Numbered from the stretch's first letter, positions 9,002-21,830 are shown. The stretch is DNA of 64,000 nt from Thiosulfatimonas sediminis (GCF_011398355.1 NZ_AP021889.1:1550001-1614000); one strand, 5' to 3'. Notes: a model not told the origin generated them from the sequence alone. Program-made: numbers and translations.

Positions 9002-10195
9002 ATGTTAAATATTTCAAATGCACTGAACAACAACACAATACTTACTAATAACCAGATTCTTTCTTCTTTCAACCCAGCACTTCCTGCAGTTTCTGACGCT
9101 CAAATACTTATCGCTGACGTTATTGCGAAAATCGAAACGCTTTCAGCGGATCTTCCTGCGGTTGAAGCGGTTATTGCTGAAGTGGAAGCAAAAATTGCCG
9201 AATTAACGTCTCAACTACCTGTTCTTCCTGAGCTTGGCGATATTGAAACCGTACTTTCTGAACTTGTTGCAAAAGTGGAAACATTAGCAAGTGAATTACC
9301 CATGGTTGCAGATCTAGCAGATCAAGTTGCAGCTTTGTTGCCAACCACTTCTGGAGTTCCAGCAATTCCTGCACTTCCAGTTGATGCCGAAGCCCTACTT
9401 ACCGACCTAACTGTCAAAGTAGAATCCATCACGGCCGAACTACCTGTCATTGGCGATCTCGTTACGACACTGGCCGGCTTAACCACAATGCTACCAGCAA
9501 CACCTGAATTAGGTGAATTAGGTGATTTAAACACTTTGCTGACAGATGTTATCGCTCTGGTTGAAAGCGCGGCTACTCAAGTAGTGACTCTGGTTGAATC
9601 CCTACTAGCCGACCCAACATCGCTTGTTGCAACTCTAGAAAGCATCCTTACCGATCCGACTTCTGCTCTCTCTCAACTACCGGTTGCACTTCCAGCATTG
9701 CCAGCGGTTTCTGAACTAGGTGGCCTAACCTCTATTCTTGAAGGCGTTCTAGCTGACCCGACTTCTGCTCTATCTCAACTACCGGTTGCGCTTCCAGCAT
9801 TGCCAGGGGTTCCTGAGCTAGGCGACCTAACCTCTATCCTTGAGGGCGTTCTAGCTGACCCGACTTCTGCTCTATCTCAACTACCCGTTGCACTTCCAAC
9901 CCTACCAGTGATTTCAGACCTTCTTCCAGCTGTCGACGGTAGCGCAGGTCTCGACCTTACCGCCGCTATTTCTAGCGATACTGTACTAAACATTTCTGAA
10001 GTCGTCGCTCTAGCTGATGTAACTGAACTCGCTGATCTAGACGCTCTTCTAGCAACCGTAGGCGATGCAGTTGACACTGTTCTTGCCGTTGTTGAGCCTG
10101 TTGTTGGCGAAGTGGAATCTCTGGTAGCCGGTCTACTACCGACAACTTCTTTACTTGCACCGATTACTGAACTACCAAGCCTAGAACTGATCTAA
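9002..10195 (+). CDS. Acidic Leu/Ala/Val/Pro-rich repeat protein of unknown function
   Basis: Not recognised. The 397-residue product contains only four lysines, no arginine, histidine, cysteine, tryptophan or tyrosine, and one phenylalanine, but many Asp/Glu, so it must be strongly acidic. The N-terminal half repeats a unit of the form (I/V)xK(I/V)E(T/S)(L/I)xxxLP, and each of the four lysines falls in such a unit. The second half carries a 34-residue unit beginning DPTSALSQLPVALPALP, almost identical at DNA level. Short amphipathic helices separated by LP pairs seem likely. No N-terminal signal peptide or membrane segment is obvious. It has a good ribosome binding site, a long AT-rich leader and a strong terminator, so it is an independent unit. 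A surface, storage-granule or scaffold role is possible but unproved. Confidence 0.85.
   Translation: MLNISNALNNNTILTNNQILSSFNPALPAVSDAQILIADVIAKIETLSADLPAVEAVIAEVEAKIAELTSQLPVLPELGDIETVLSELVAKVETLASELPMVADLADQVAALLPTTSGVPAIPALPVDAEALLTDLTVKVESITAELPVIGDLVTTLAGLTTMLPATPELGELGDLNTLLTDVIALVESAATQVVTLVESLLADPTSLVATLESILTDPTSALSQLPVALPALPAVSELGGLTSILEGVLADPTSALSQLPVALPALPGVPELGDLTSILEGVLADPTSALSQLPVALPTLPVISDLLPAVDGSAGLDLTAAISSDTVLNISEVVALADVTELADLDALLATVGDAVDTVLAVVEPVVGEVESLVAGLLPTTSLLAPITELPSLELI
9653..9900 (+). repeat. 102-bp tandem coding repeat
   Basis: Units start at 9653, 9755 and 9857, an exact 102-bp period (34 codons); the third is partial and diverges after about 45 bp. The first two differ at only a few positions, many of them silent. 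The low divergence suggests recent duplication or ongoing homogenisation and possible copy-number variation between strains. Confidence 0.9.
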
Positions 10196-10241
10196 GCGAA
10201 GTCGATTTCAGTCTTGTTAGACTCGATAGATCCAACAAAAC

Positions 10242-10280
10242 AAAAAGGCGAAGTTGAAAATTCAACTTCGCCTTTTTATC
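10242..10280 (+). terminator. Strong intrinsic terminator, probably bidirectional
   Basis: A 17-bp perfect stem (10242-10258 with 10261-10277) built on AAAAAGGCGAAGTTGAA has A-rich and T-rich flanks on either side. It ends the repeat-protein gene and can also serve clpA, which ends at 10312 on the other strand. Confidence 0.95.
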
Positions 10281-10311
10281 TTATTAGGTTTAAAAAATGA
10301 ATTAAAACACC

Positions 10312-12540
10312 TTAGTCAATCACAAAAACCAACTGTTCATCTTCTAAGTTGACCAAAACATCGCCGCCATTTTGCAAATCACCAAACAGTAATTTTTCTG
10401 CGAGCGGTTGTTTAAGTTTTTCCTGAATCAAACGAGCCATAGGTCTGGCCCCCATCAATGGATCATAACCTTTTTGCGCCAACCAGGCACGAGCTTCATC
10501 TGACAGCGTTAAATTAACTTTTTTCTCATGCAAAGCGGCTTCTAATGCATAAATGAATTTATTCACTACCGATTCCATCGACGCTTGCGACAAGCGATTA
10601 AATTGAATGATACCGTCCAAACGATTGCGGAACTCTGGGGTAAAAACACGTTTTAACTCACCATCAAAATCCATACTGTGATCTTGGACGGTAAAACCAA
10701 TCGATGCCCGCGCCATCTGCTCTGCGCCCACATTCGAAGTCATAATCAACGTGATATTACGAAAATCCGCTTTACGGCCATTATTATCGGTCAAGGTGCC
10801 GTGATCCATTACTTGCAGCAGCAAATTAAACACATCAGGATGCGCTTTTTCAATCTCATCCAGCAATACCACTGCATGCGGATTTTTGCTCACGGCTTCG
10901 GTTAACAAACCGCCCTGATCAAAACCGACATAGCCAGGGGGTGCTCCGATCAAACGCGAAACCGTGTGACGTTCCATATATTCCGACATATCAAAGCGAA
11001 TCATCTCCACACCCAACAATTTAGCCAACTGCTGCGATAATTCAGTTTTGCCAACCCCGGTCGGCCCTGCAAACAAGAAACTGGCGGTCGGCTTATGTGG
11101 CTCACTCAATCCTGAACGCGCCAACTGCACCGCCTTACTCACCTGCTCAACCGCATGATCCTGCCCAAATACCACCCTTTTTAAATTCTGCTCTAAATCT
11201 TTTAAGGTCTCTTTCTCTTTTTGAGTAATTTGCGCCACCGGAATACGCGCAATCGCAGCCACCACTTGTTGAACTTCATGCACCCCAATTTGCTTACGGC
11301 GCTTCGACACGGGTGCGAGAGCCTGTTTAGCGCCTGCTTCGTCAATCACATCAATCGCTTTGTCCGGCAGATGGCGATCTGTAATATAGCGCGCCGACAA
11401 AGCAACCGCTTCACGTAACGCCGGCAAAGTGTATTTAACATTATGATGGGTTTCGTATTTGTCTTTAAGCCCTTTTAGAATCGCGACGGTCTCCTCAATA
11501 GTGGGCTCTTTGATATCCACCTTTTGAAAACGACGAGCAAGCGCGCGATCTTTCTCAAAAATACCGCGAAATTCATCATAGGTCGTCGCACCGATACAGC
11601 GAAGACGTCCAGAAGAGAGCGCCGGTTTCATTAAGTTGGATGCGTCCATCGCGCCGCCTTGTACGGCCCCAGCACCGATAATGGTATGGATTTCATCAAT
11701 AAACAGCACGGCGTGCTCATGTTCTTCCAAGGCTTTGAGCACCGATTTAAACCGTTTTTCAAAATCCCCACGATAACGCGTTCCAGCCAAAATTGCGCCC
11801 ATATCCAAACTAAAAACCACGGCATTCGCTAGGATTTCGGGCACATTTTGATGCACGATATTGTAAGCCAGACCTTCGGCTACCGCCGTCTTACCAACGC
11901 CTGGTTCACCCACCAGTAAAGGGTTATTCTTACGGCGCCGACTCAGCACTTCCATGGTACGGTTAATCTCCCAATCGCGGCCAATAATCGGATCAATTTT
12001 ACCCACTTCCACTTGTTCATTCAGATTAACGGCAAAGGCGCTCAAGGGCGATGCCGCACTTTCATTCGGCGCGCCATTGTCAACATGCGGCTCAGACGGA
12101 ATCAGCTGTTCATCATCCTGCACCGTTACACCGTGCGACAAGTAATTGGTCACATTCAAACGATCAACGCCGTGACTTTCTAATACATAGACCGCGGTGG
12201 ACTCTTGCTCACTTAATATTGAAGCCAATACGTGCGTCGGCAAAACTTCTTGGTAACCGTTACTCTGTACAAAATAGATGGCGCGTTCAATCACGCGCTG
12301 AAAGCTCATCGTTGGCTGCAACTCATGCGCATGTTCACTGACTAACTCTGCCTCAAGATACTTTTCCAAATCGTCCATTATCCGCTCGGGATTGGCACCA
12401 CAAGCAATCACCACATCTTGCACCGAGCGCGATTCGAGTAACTGCAACAGCAGATGCTCAAGCGTAACAAACTCATGCTGATACTCACTGGCAACACCAA
12501 AGGCACCACTTAAAATTTGCTGCAATTCTTTGCTTAACAT
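10312..12540 (-). CDS. clpA: ATP-dependent Clp protease ATP-binding subunit ClpA
   Basis: AAA+ unfoldase that feeds ClpP. The 742-residue protein has the N-terminal Clp repeat domain, a first AAA module with Walker A GEPGVGKT and Walker B LFIDEIH, and a second AAA module with [10 protein letters not shown] and [12 protein letters not shown], ending in the C-terminal sensor domain. Length is close to E. coli ClpA (758). It begins on the base directly after the clpS stop codon, so the two are co-transcribed and probably coupled. Confidence 0.97.
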   Translation of the reverse strand: MLSKELQQILSGAFGVASEYQHEFVTLEHLLLQLLESRSVQDVVIACGANPERIMDDLEKYLEAELVSEHAHELQPTMSFQRVIERAIYFVQSNGYQEVLPTHVLASILSEQESTAVYVLESHGVDRLNVTNYLSHGVTVQDDEQLIPSEPHVDNGAPNESAASPLSAFAVNLNEQVEVGKIDPIIGRDWEINRTMEVLSRRRKNNPLLVGEPGVGKTAVAEGLAYNIVHQNVPEILANAVVFSLDMGAILAGTRYRGDFEKRFKSVLKALEEHEHAVLFIDEIHTIIGAGAVQGGAMDASNLMKPALSSGRLRCIGATTYDEFRGIFEKDRALARRFQKVDIKEPTIEETVAILKGLKDKYETHHNVKYTLPALREAVALSARYITDRHLPDKAIDVIDEAGAKQALAPVSKRRKQIGVHEVQQVVAAIARIPVAQITQKEKETLKDLEQNLKRVVFGQDHAVEQVSKAVQLARSGLSEPHKPTASFLFAGPTGVGKTELSQQLAKLLGVEMIRFDMSEYMERHTVSRLIGAPPGYVGFDQGGLLTEAVSKNPHAVVLLDEIEKAHPDVFNLLLQVMDHGTLTDNNGRKADFRNITLIMTSNVGAEQMARASIGFTVQDHSMDFDGELKRVFTPEFRNRLDGIIQFNRLSQASMESVVNKFIYALEAALHEKKVNLTLSDEARAWLAQKGYDPLMGARPMARLIQEKLKQPLAEKLLFGDLQNGGDVLVNLEDEQLVFVID

Positions 12541-12858
12541 CTAAGCCACCTCCATCTGACACATGAGCGGATGCGCATGTTCACGCGCATAAATATTCAC
12601 TTGACGAACCTTCATCTCCGCCACCTCGCGGCTATAGACACCACAAACACCTTTGCCCTCGTGATGAACTTTAAGCATCACCGCATGAGCGCGTAATTCA
12701 TCCATACCAAAAAACTTCTGTAACACTTCAATCACAAATTCCATGGTTGTGTAGTCGTCATTCAAGAGTACCACTTGATAACGCTTTGGCGGTTTGAGCT
12801 TGGGTTTGGCACGATCTAATAAAAGATTGCCGTCATCATGGTTGAGGTGCTGTGACAT
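12541..12858 (-). CDS. clpS: ATP-dependent Clp protease adaptor ClpS
   Basis: N-end-rule adaptor delivering substrates to ClpAP. The 105-residue protein has the signature [16 protein letters not shown] and the later VHHEGKG block that form the N-degron pocket. The neighbouring clpA and the upstream aat gene (which makes N-degrons) make a consistent pathway in this window. Confidence 0.96.
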   Translation of the reverse strand: MSQHLNHDDGNLLLDRAKPKLKPPKRYQVVLLNDDYTTMEFVIEVLQKFFGMDELRAHAVMLKVHHEGKGVCGVYSREVAEMKVRQVNIYAREHAHPLMCQMEVA

Positions 12859-12998
12859 TTTTTTTCACTTGTTTATTAAAATACTGCATTATAAATAAGA
12901 CTCAATCTGGATTTTTCAAGCACCTGACTTAAGAAGGCACAGAACACGCACTTCATTGATTACCGCGCAGAATGACAATGGGTGACCCGTCAATCTCT

Positions 12999-13847
12999 TT
13001 ACTCGATAGGAATCAGTTTTGCATATAAATCACCCGCTGGATTTTGTTCATCCGCTGGTAAACCCATTTCACGGAACAATAGGGTTTCATCTAAATTAAA
13101 ATTCTCAGGCACCAGCCATTCAACTCGACCACTGGGACTTTCGATATACACCGTTTTACCTGGTTTAATAAACAGCCGTGGAATCTCGAAATTGCCATAA
13201 ATATCGCCATTTTGTAAACGAAATCGTTCTTCATCAATTTTGATATTAAAACGCACCAGATAATCTCCAGATTCGCCACCAAATAGGCCGCGATAGCCTT
13301 TATCTTTTAAACGAAACGTTTTGCCAGTAAACGCTTGCCGAGTAAATTTCATCTGCACTTTCAAACCGGGAATATAAAAACTCCCTAAGCGTAATAAACG
13401 AATCGCGTAACGCAAAGTAATCGGATAGACCACTTCGCGGTTTTTACCGTTAATCGGTGTTTGTCCAAAACTGTAATCCGTTTGTCGAAAATCTTGTGGC
13501 GGCGTCTGTGGTTGGCGATGCGGCCTCTCCTGCGATTTGCGCACGGGATTCGTCTTGGCCTGTTTAGAAGGTTCTGACGGGCTATTGCGTACCGTTTCAC
13601 ACCGGCGCAAGCGCGACTGCAATGCGCGTTGATAAGCCAAGCAATAGGCATCACGATACTTGTGCAAAACTTCATAAGCGTTTGCGATTTCTTGAAAACG
13701 CGCCTGCGCATTATGAATTTTGGAAACATCCGGATGATAGCGCCGCGCCATGCGCCGATAAGCTTGCTTTACGCTCTGCGGATTGGCGCCAAAATGCACA
13801 CCAAGTACCGCGAAATAGTCCACCCCGACATCAAAGTTTGCGTTCAA
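12999..13847 (-). CDS. J-domain protein, DnaJ/CbpA-like
   Basis: Co-chaperone that should stimulate a DnaK-type Hsp70. Residues 8-70 form a J domain with the essential HPD tripeptide (RYHPDVS) and a basic helix II (YRRMARRY). A linker rich in Ser/Pro/Gln/Arg follows, then a C-terminal substrate-binding domain of the DnaJ type (GLKVQMKF, FRLKDKGYRG, GDYLVRFNI). No Cys-rich zinc domain is present, so it is CbpA-like rather than DnaJ. At 282 residues it is a little shorter than CbpA (306). It lies 140 bp downstream of clpS-clpA's start on the opposite side, all leftward. Confidence 0.88.
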   Translation of the reverse strand: MNANFDVGVDYFAVLGVHFGANPQSVKQAYRRMARRYHPDVSKIHNAQARFQEIANAYEVLHKYRDAYCLAYQRALQSRLRRCETVRNSPSEPSKQAKTNPVRKSQERPHRQPQTPPQDFRQTDYSFGQTPINGKNREVVYPITLRYAIRLLRLGSFYIPGLKVQMKFTRQAFTGKTFRLKDKGYRGLFGGESGDYLVRFNIKIDEERFRLQNGDIYGNFEIPRLFIKPGKTVYIESPSGRVEWLVPENFNLDETLLFREMGLPADEQNPAGDLYAKLIPIE

Positions 13848-14038
13848 ATCCGCTAATCCATTCGTAATCCAAAAAAAGCCGCTGTCAATTTTAGCAAAAA
13901 TTACTCAATAAACCTGCTCAGTTACGCATGAATCCATCTTCACCGCATATTTTCAATGCGAAAATCCGCTAGAGTCTGGAGGCATTCGGTCATTTTATGC
14001 ATAATAGCGTATTTATCATTTTTAACTTAGGATAAGCA

Positions 14039-14605
14039 ATGACTATCAAAGAGCAGCTTTTACACCGTAGCGAACATCACTGTGAACTCTGTGGAGCCAC
14101 TGAAAACCTTGAGGTCATGGCAGTGTCACCGTCTGACGGCTCTGCTGATGAGTCTATTTTATTGTGCCAAATTTGTCGTGAGCAAATAGAGAATCCGAAC
14201 AAACGCGACCCTCATCACTGGCGCTGCTTGAATGATGCCATATGGAATCCTAATCCAGCAGTACAAGTCGTCGCTTATCGCCTACTGCATGAAATGGCCG
14301 CTGAAGGCTGGACACAAGCCTTGCTGGAGATGATGTACATGGAAGATGCCACTCGTGCTTGGGCGCAACAAGGGCTGGTTGGCGAAGAGGAGTCGATTAA
14401 GGTCATCGACAGCAACGGCAATCCAATCAACGAAGGCGATGATGTCACCCTGATTAAAGACCTAGAGGTTAAAGGGGCGAATTTCACTGCTAAGCGCGGC
14501 ACCTTGGTGAAAAACATTCACTTGACCGACAATCCAAAACACATCGAAGGCAAGGTAAACGGCACACAAATCGTCATCATCGCGGCATTCACCAAAAAGG
14601 CCTAA
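14039..14605 (+). CDS. PhnA-family zinc-ribbon protein
   Basis: Member of the PhnA/YjdM family, historically linked to alkylphosphonate use; the true role is uncertain. Two CxxC pairs near the N-terminus (CELCG and CQIC) form the zinc ribbon. The C-terminal PhnA domain contains [15 protein letters not shown] and LKVKG-like strands ([15 protein letters not shown]). At 188 residues it is the longer form of the family, with a middle segment between ribbon and domain. It is divergent from the J-domain gene and followed by a dispersed repeat overlapping its stop. Confidence 0.85.
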   Translation: MTIKEQLLHRSEHHCELCGATENLEVMAVSPSDGSADESILLCQICREQIENPNKRDPHHWRCLNDAIWNPNPAVQVVAYRLLHEMAAEGWTQALLEMMYMEDATRAWAQQGLVGEEESIKVIDSNGNPINEGDDVTLIKDLEVKGANFTAKRGTLVKNIHLTDNPKHIEGKVNGTQIVIIAAFTKKA

Positions 14606-14625
14606 GGAAAGACAGAACAAGTTGA
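14601..14625 (+). repeat. Dispersed intergenic repeat, copy 1
   Basis: Contains AGGAAAGACAGAACAAGTT, matching the core of copies at 35848, 49874 and elsewhere. It begins at the phnA-like stop codon. GACAG here can pair with CTGTC at 14638-14642, so it may fold into a hairpin at the end of the transcript. Confidence 0.5.
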
Positions 14626-14750
14626 TGGTTTGCCGTCCTGTCTCAGCAGGCATTTTTCGCATTATCGCCGTGTATTGTGTAAAATCTGCACACTTTATAT
14701 TTTTAGTTCGGGCATCGAACTCGTTCCTTAGACAAAGTTGGAGAACCCTA

Positions 14751-15467
14751 ATGGGAAGAGCTTATCAAAACCGTAAAGAATCCATGGCAAAAACCTCGGA
14801 TCAAAAGGCCAAAGTCTACAGCAAATTTTCCAAAGAAATTTATATGTGCGCTAAGCAAGGTGGCGTCGAAACATCCGCTAATTTAGCTCTCGCGGGCTTG
14901 ATTGAACGCGCCAAAAAAGAGCAAGTTCCGGCACACGTTATCGACAAAGCCCTAGACAAAGCGCAAGGCGGTGGCGGTGAAGACTTTGCCGTTGCGCGTT
15001 ATGAAGGTTACGGCCCAGGCAATAGTATGGTGATTGTTGACTGCCTTACCGATAATCCAAACCGAACTTTTGGCGACCTACGCGGGGTCTTTAACAAAGC
15101 CAATGCAAAACTCGGCACGCCAGGAAGCGTAAGCCACATGTTCGACCACTCGTCGATTTTTGTATTTAACGGTGATGACGAAGAAGCGATTCTCGAAGCA
15201 TTGCTGATGGCAGACGTTGATGTCACTGATGTCGAAGCGGATGACGGTAAAATCACTGTCTTTGCACCGAACACCGAATACAACAAAGTTAAACAGGCTT
15301 TAGTGGCTAACTTCCCTGACATTTCATTCGACGTCGATGAAATCCAGTTTGTGCCGAACATGACTAAAACCTTGCAAAGCGAAGATTTAGAACTGTTTCT
15401 TAAATTCATCCACGCACTTGAAGACATCGACGACGTACAAAACGTCTATTTTGACGTCGAACTATAG
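14751..15467 (+). CDS. YebC/PmpR-family regulator, YeeN type
   Basis: Member of the TACO1/YebC family of translation or transcription factors. The 238-residue product from ATG 14751 (GGAG 10 nt upstream) has the same length as E. coli YeeN and shares its shorter N-terminus (MGRAYQNRK rather than the MAGHSKW start of YebC). Further matches are [38 protein letters not shown] and the acidic C-terminus. The frame is open further upstream, but without a plausible start. The 3' end overlaps the convergent esterase gene by 22 bp. Confidence 0.9.
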   Translation: MGRAYQNRKESMAKTSDQKAKVYSKFSKEIYMCAKQGGVETSANLALAGLIERAKKEQVPAHVIDKALDKAQGGGGEDFAVARYEGYGPGNSMVIVDCLTDNPNRTFGDLRGVFNKANAKLGTPGSVSHMFDHSSIFVFNGDDEEAILEALLMADVDVTDVEADDGKITVFAPNTEYNKVKQALVANFPDISFDVDEIQFVPNMTKTLQSEDLELFLKFIHALEDIDDVQNVYFDVEL

Positions 15468-16372
15468 TCGGCTGAGTTTGGTAAACTTTCAGTCGGCATA
15501 GCCTCTTCTGCCGCTGAAAGTTCCACATCAACCGCCGGCATTTGTTTAACAAATCCCTCAATTTTGTCCGCAATCGGCGCTTTCCACGACAAAATATTAG
15601 AAACCACGCCTATCATCAGCGGATGTGATAAAGATTTAATATACAGCGTTTCAACTTCCCCGCCCGACTCACTGATTTTTTGCGCTAAATTGCGCGTGTT
15701 TTTCGGAAAAACAATGTCATCATCTAAACTGTGTATTAACAGTGCCGGACTGTTTTTACCATCCACCCAATGAATCGGCTGCGTCTGCTCAAAGTTTGCC
15801 TCTGGTGCAAAAATTTGCGGTAAATCTTCGCTACTAAACGGCAAGAAATCATAAGGACCACTAATGCCGATAACCCCAGCCAAACGACGTTGCGAATGAG
15901 CCAAAAAAGGCGTATTCAAGCCCAGCATCAGCGCATTGTAAGCACCGGCAGAATGCCCCATCAGAAAAATACGTTGCTGATCGCCGGAAAACTCAGCTAT
16001 CGAGCGCTCTGTCCATTCCACCGCTTTAGCAGAATCCTTTAAAAAACCTTGATAACCGACTTGTGGCCAAAGCCGATAATTAGGAATAACTGTCACAATG
16101 CCACGTTTTGCAAATTCTCTACCAACAAATTGGTACATCGACTTATCGCCTTCTTGCCAACGTCCGCCCCAATAAAAAACAATCACCGGATAAGGTTTAT
16201 CCGCCATCTCAACTGGACGATAAACATCTAAAGTCAACCCCGTCTGCGCGTCAAAAACAAGATTTTCGCGTACCTCTACGCGATCCTGTTCAGCCAATTG
16301 GTTGAGAACATCCACTCCACTGCAACCACTTAAAAACAGAGGAATGGCATAAATAAGAGATTTTAATCGCAT
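15446..16372 (-). CDS. Lipoprotein alpha/beta hydrolase (esterase/lipase-like)
   Basis: A predicted lipoprotein: hydrophobic N-terminus with lipobox LSGC, so Cys17 would be lipidated and the enzyme anchored in the envelope. The hydrolase core shows [10 protein letters not shown] (oxyanion-hole strand, the usual HGG replaced by YWGG), the nucleophile elbow GHSAG with Ser141, and candidates for the acid (SLDDDIVF) and base (SLSHPLMI) near the C-terminus. This resembles the BD-FAE/carboxylesterase group. The substrate is unknown. A Glu/Ser-rich tail of about 40 residues follows the catalytic domain. It overlaps the yeeN-like gene tail-to-tail. Confidence 0.85.
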   Translation of the reverse strand: MRLKSLIYAIPLFLSGCSGVDVLNQLAEQDRVEVRENLVFDAQTGLTLDVYRPVEMADKPYPVIVFYWGGRWQEGDKSMYQFVGREFAKRGIVTVIPNYRLWPQVGYQGFLKDSAKAVEWTERSIAEFSGDQQRIFLMGHSAGAYNALMLGLNTPFLAHSQRRLAGVIGISGPYDFLPFSSEDLPQIFAPEANFEQTQPIHWVDGKNSPALLIHSLDDDIVFPKNTRNLAQKISESGGEVETLYIKSLSHPLMIGVVSNILSWKAPIADKIEGFVKQMPAVDVELSAAEEAMPTESLPNSADYSSTSK

Positions 16373-16781
16373 GGAATCTTCCCTAATAACGTTATCTTAG
16401 AGAGATAAAGAAAAGTCCTCGCTGAAGTCAATCGCGACTTATTCTGCATCTCCTTAACTATTTTTTCATTATTGATACGATTTGCGCGTTTTTTTGGATT
16501 CAACCGCTCTTCAAATCTGTTACAAGCCTTTTAATATTGAACTAAGTTTAAAAAAAACAATGAATAAACCATTAATCGTAATGTCATAAATTATTTTTCT
16601 AATGATTAAAATATTATTTAAATCCATTAAACTTAGTGAATAAATTTTTTTATTTATTATTATTTGTGTAATGTTATTTAAATAGATAAAATGCCAACTC
16701 GTTATTATAAATAACGCCATTATTTGTAATACAACAATGACACAAACAATAAATACAAAATATTCCGCTTGGAGATTTATC
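16373..16781. other. AT-rich divergent intergenic region, no gene seen
   Basis: About 410 bp between the leftward esterase and the rightward H-NS-family gene. It contains one dispersed repeat (16433-16457) and then roughly 280 bp of very AT-rich DNA with A- and T-tracts just upstream of the H-NS-like gene. Such DNA is a typical binding substrate for H-NS itself, so autoregulation is possible; that is inference. No confident promoter could be assigned. Confidence 0.5.
16433..16457 (-). repeat. Dispersed intergenic repeat, copy 2
   Basis: On the minus strand it reads GGAGATGCAGAATAAGTC, the shared core with two to three changes. It lies upstream of the esterase start. Confidence 0.5.
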
Positions 16782-17189
16782 ATGGAAATAAACGAATTTG
16801 CAAAAATTGCTTTGCACCGTAAACGCCTTAAAGCAGCTACTAAAGATTTAGACATCAATCAATTGGAAAAACTGGCTAATGATATTACTGAAATCGTTGC
16901 CGAACGCGAACAAGAAATTGCTGATGCACTGGCTGAAAAAGAGGCTCACCAAGCGAAAATTGATGAAATGCGAAATCTACTTCTAGAGCAAGGTTTAACC
17001 GTTGATGACTTAATTGACACCCAGAATCATCACAGCGACAAGAAAGCCACCAGTCGCATTGTTGAGCCGAAATACCGAATCGTTGATGAAAATGGGGTTG
17101 AACACCTTTGGACCGGCCGTGGTCGAGCACCGAAACCTTTCCAAAAGCAATTGGATCAAGGACACGCCAAAGCGAGTTTCTTAATTTAG
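16782..17189 (+). CDS. H-NS family nucleoid-associated protein
   Basis: DNA-binding nucleoid protein and likely xenogeneic silencer. From ATG 16782 (GGAG 7 nt upstream) it has 135 residues: an N-terminal and central coiled coil rich in Glu/Lys/Ala (about 15-75), a linker, and the C-terminal DNA-binding domain with YRIVDENGVEHLWTGRGRAP, where TGRGRAPKPF is the AT-hook-like signature. The order matches H-NS/StpA. The gene is convergent with icd and shares its terminator. An upstream AT-rich region may be its own target. Confidence 0.93.
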   Translation: MEINEFAKIALHRKRLKAATKDLDINQLEKLANDITEIVAEREQEIADALAEKEAHQAKIDEMRNLLLEQGLTVDDLIDTQNHHSDKKATSRIVEPKYRIVDENGVEHLWTGRGRAPKPFQKQLDQGHAKASFLI

Positions 17190-17213
17190 TTAGCCTCTAA
17201 TTTCTAAGCATGT

Positions 17214-17253
17214 AAAAAAAGCCCGATTGGCATCAAACCAATCGGGCTTTTTT
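17214..17253. terminator. Bidirectional terminator between the H-NS-like gene and icd
   Basis: AAAAAAAGCCCGATTGG (17214-17230) pairs with CCAATCGGGCTTTTTT (17238-17253) around a 7-nt loop. A-run and T-run on either side let it serve both convergent genes. Confidence 0.95.
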
Positions 17254-17300
17254 CATTCCGGACAGCATCTATCCGGAATCGACAAATCAGATAATCGTGA

Positions 17301-19891
<2,591 letters not shown>

Positions 19892-20614
19892 ATGAATCCC
19901 ATGATGAATCCTACATCGCAAATTATCCTATTTAACAAACCTTATAATGTGCTGTGCCAATTTACCGATGATGCCGAACAAGCCTCGCAACGTGAAAATT
20001 TAAGCCACTATATTCATCAGCCAAATGTCTACGCAGCAGGTCGTTTAGACCGTGATTCCGAAGGCTTACTCCTGCTGACCGACCACGGACAACTGCAACA
20101 ACGCATTGCCGATCCGAAGTTCAAATTACCAAAAACCTATTTGGTCCAAGTAGAAGGCGATATTTCGGTGCAGGCGCTGTGTGAACTGCAAAACGGCGTG
20201 CCATTAAAAGACGGTAAAACGCTCCCCGCCATAGCGCGTAAAGTAAGCCAACCAGAGTGGCTATGGCCGCGTCACCCACCGATACGAGAGCGCCAAAACA
20301 TTCCTACATCTTGGTTGGAATTAACCATTCGCGAGGGTAAAAACCGCCAAGTACGGCGTATGACGGCAGCAGTTGGCTTTGCGACTTTGCGCCTGATTCG
20401 GATTCAAATCGGCCCATGGAAATTAGACCAAATCGCACTTGGCGAAAGCCAAATCGTGACACTGGCTGACTATCAAGCCCAACTACCCAAAAACTTTACC
20501 GACTTTTCGCAAGTCCGAAAAAAAACTCCGGCCAATAAAACTCACCGCACAAAAAAGCACTCTCAACGCCCTAAACAAAGTCCTGCTAGAGCCAAGCGGG
20601 TTAAAAAATCATAA
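19892..20614 (+). CDS. rluE: 23S rRNA pseudouridine synthase, RluE type
   Basis: Makes pseudouridine in 23S rRNA (position 2457 in E. coli). Landmarks of the RsuA/RluB/E/F family are present: FNKPYNVLCQF, GRLDRDSEGLLLLTDHG with the catalytic Asp, and PPIRERQNIPTSWLELTIREG followed by NRQVRRMTAAVGFATLRLIR, which is typical for RluE. No S4 domain precedes it, also as in RluE. The C-terminus has a 40-residue Lys/Arg-rich tail, likely RNA-binding. The start is uncertain: ATGs at 19892, 19901 and 19904 and a GTG at 19862 are in frame, and none has a good ribosome binding site. Confidence 0.92.
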   Translation: MNPMMNPTSQIILFNKPYNVLCQFTDDAEQASQRENLSHYIHQPNVYAAGRLDRDSEGLLLLTDHGQLQQRIADPKFKLPKTYLVQVEGDISVQALCELQNGVPLKDGKTLPAIARKVSQPEWLWPRHPPIRERQNIPTSWLELTIREGKNRQVRRMTAAVGFATLRLIRIQIGPWKLDQIALGESQIVTLADYQAQLPKNFTDFSQVRKKTPANKTHRTKKHSQRPKQSPARAKRVKKS

Positions 20615-20691
20615 GGTCGCTCGGCATTGCAAATTTAGGTAGTGCATCTGCTAAAATAAGCATTTAATTTTATGAGCTGGAGATTTTCTGC

Positions 20692-21819
20692 ATGGCGCAC
20701 AAACCTGCCAACACCAAAGTCATTGTCGGCCTGTCCGGCGGAGTAGACTCCTCTGTAGCTGCGCTGCTATTAAAACAACAAGGCTATCAGGTGGAAGGGC
20801 TATTTATGAAAAACTGGGAAGGCGATGACACCGAAGATTTCTGCCCAGCCGCTGCCGATTTAAAAGATGTGCTTGCGGTTGCCGAGAAACTGGACATTCC
20901 GGTGCATATTGAAAATTTCTCCGGCGAATACTGGGATCATGTGTTTGAACATTTTCTCGCTGAATATGCCGTTGGTCGTACACCAAATCCAGACATCCTG
21001 TGTAATAAGGAAGTCAAATTTAAAGCCTTTTTAGAGCACGCTTTAGCACTCGGCGCAGACTTTATCGCAACCGGTCACTATGCGCGCATTACACGCGATG
21101 CTGACAACCGATGCCATTTACTCAAAGGTTTAGACGATAATAAAGACCAATCATATTTTCTCTACACCTTGCAACAGCACCAGTTACAGAAGTCTCTGTT
21201 TCCGGTCGGTGAACTTGCCAAACCTCAGGTACGAGAAATCGCCGAATCCGCGGGCCTTATTACTCACGATAAAAAAGACAGCACCGGCATCTGCTTTATT
21301 GGTGAACGCAAATTTAAAGATTTTCTTCAGCGTTTTCTACCCGCCCAACCTGGCGATATTGTCGATGACCAGAATAACATTATCGGTAAACATGACGGCC
21401 TTATGTACCACACATTAGGACAGCGTAAAGGGCTGGGCATCGGTGGTGGCCATGGACAAGGCAACGATCCTTGGTATGCCGCCGATAAAGATTTAACCAA
21501 TAATCGCCTGATCGCCGTTCAGGGCAAAGACCATCCCTTATTGCAACACCAGTTCTTGATTGCCGATACACTCGATTGGGTCAGTGGCAAAACGCCCCCT
21601 CTAAATCAAGACCTTAAAGCTAAAATTCGTTACCGCCAGCCTGAACAACCTTGCCAAATTTTGGCTGAAAGCAACGGTAAAATTTTAGTGAAATTTACAC
21701 AATCACAAACCGCCATCGCACCAGGGCAATCGGTGGTTTTTTACGACAGTAACGACTGTTTGGGCGGCGGGATTATTGAACAACGCCTGCATCAAGCCAC
21801 AGTCGCCGATTTAGATTAA
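20692..21819 (+). CDS. mnmA: tRNA-specific 2-thiouridylase
   Basis: Thiolates U34 in the wobble position of Lys, Glu and Gln tRNAs. The 375-residue protein has the PP-loop [15 protein letters not shown] at about residue 13, the D-x-C region [12 protein letters not shown] with the first catalytic Cys, and STGICFIG with the second Cys. TGHYARI is also conserved. Length matches E. coli MnmA (368). GGAG lies 10 nt before the ATG. It is followed by hflD, the usual gammaproteobacterial order. Confidence 0.97.
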   Translation: MAHKPANTKVIVGLSGGVDSSVAALLLKQQGYQVEGLFMKNWEGDDTEDFCPAAADLKDVLAVAEKLDIPVHIENFSGEYWDHVFEHFLAEYAVGRTPNPDILCNKEVKFKAFLEHALALGADFIATGHYARITRDADNRCHLLKGLDDNKDQSYFLYTLQQHQLQKSLFPVGELAKPQVREIAESAGLITHDKKDSTGICFIGERKFKDFLQRFLPAQPGDIVDDQNNIIGKHDGLMYHTLGQRKGLGIGGGHGQGNDPWYAADKDLTNNRLIAVQGKDHPLLQHQFLIADTLDWVSGKTPPLNQDLKAKIRYRQPEQPCQILAESNGKILVKFTQSQTAIAPGQSVVFYDSNDCLGGGIIEQRLHQATVADLD

Positions 21820-21830
21820 TTTTTGTAACC

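Noticed and set aside
9653-9900. Tandem repeats that might suggest a CRISPR array
   Set aside because: The 102-bp units are contiguous, in frame and coding; there are no unique spacers or short direct repeats.
12928-12949. Possible eighth copy of the dispersed repeat between clpS and the J-domain gene
   Set aside because: It shares AAGGCACAGAAC but lacks the following AAG and the leading GGG; too weak without a genome-wide matrix.
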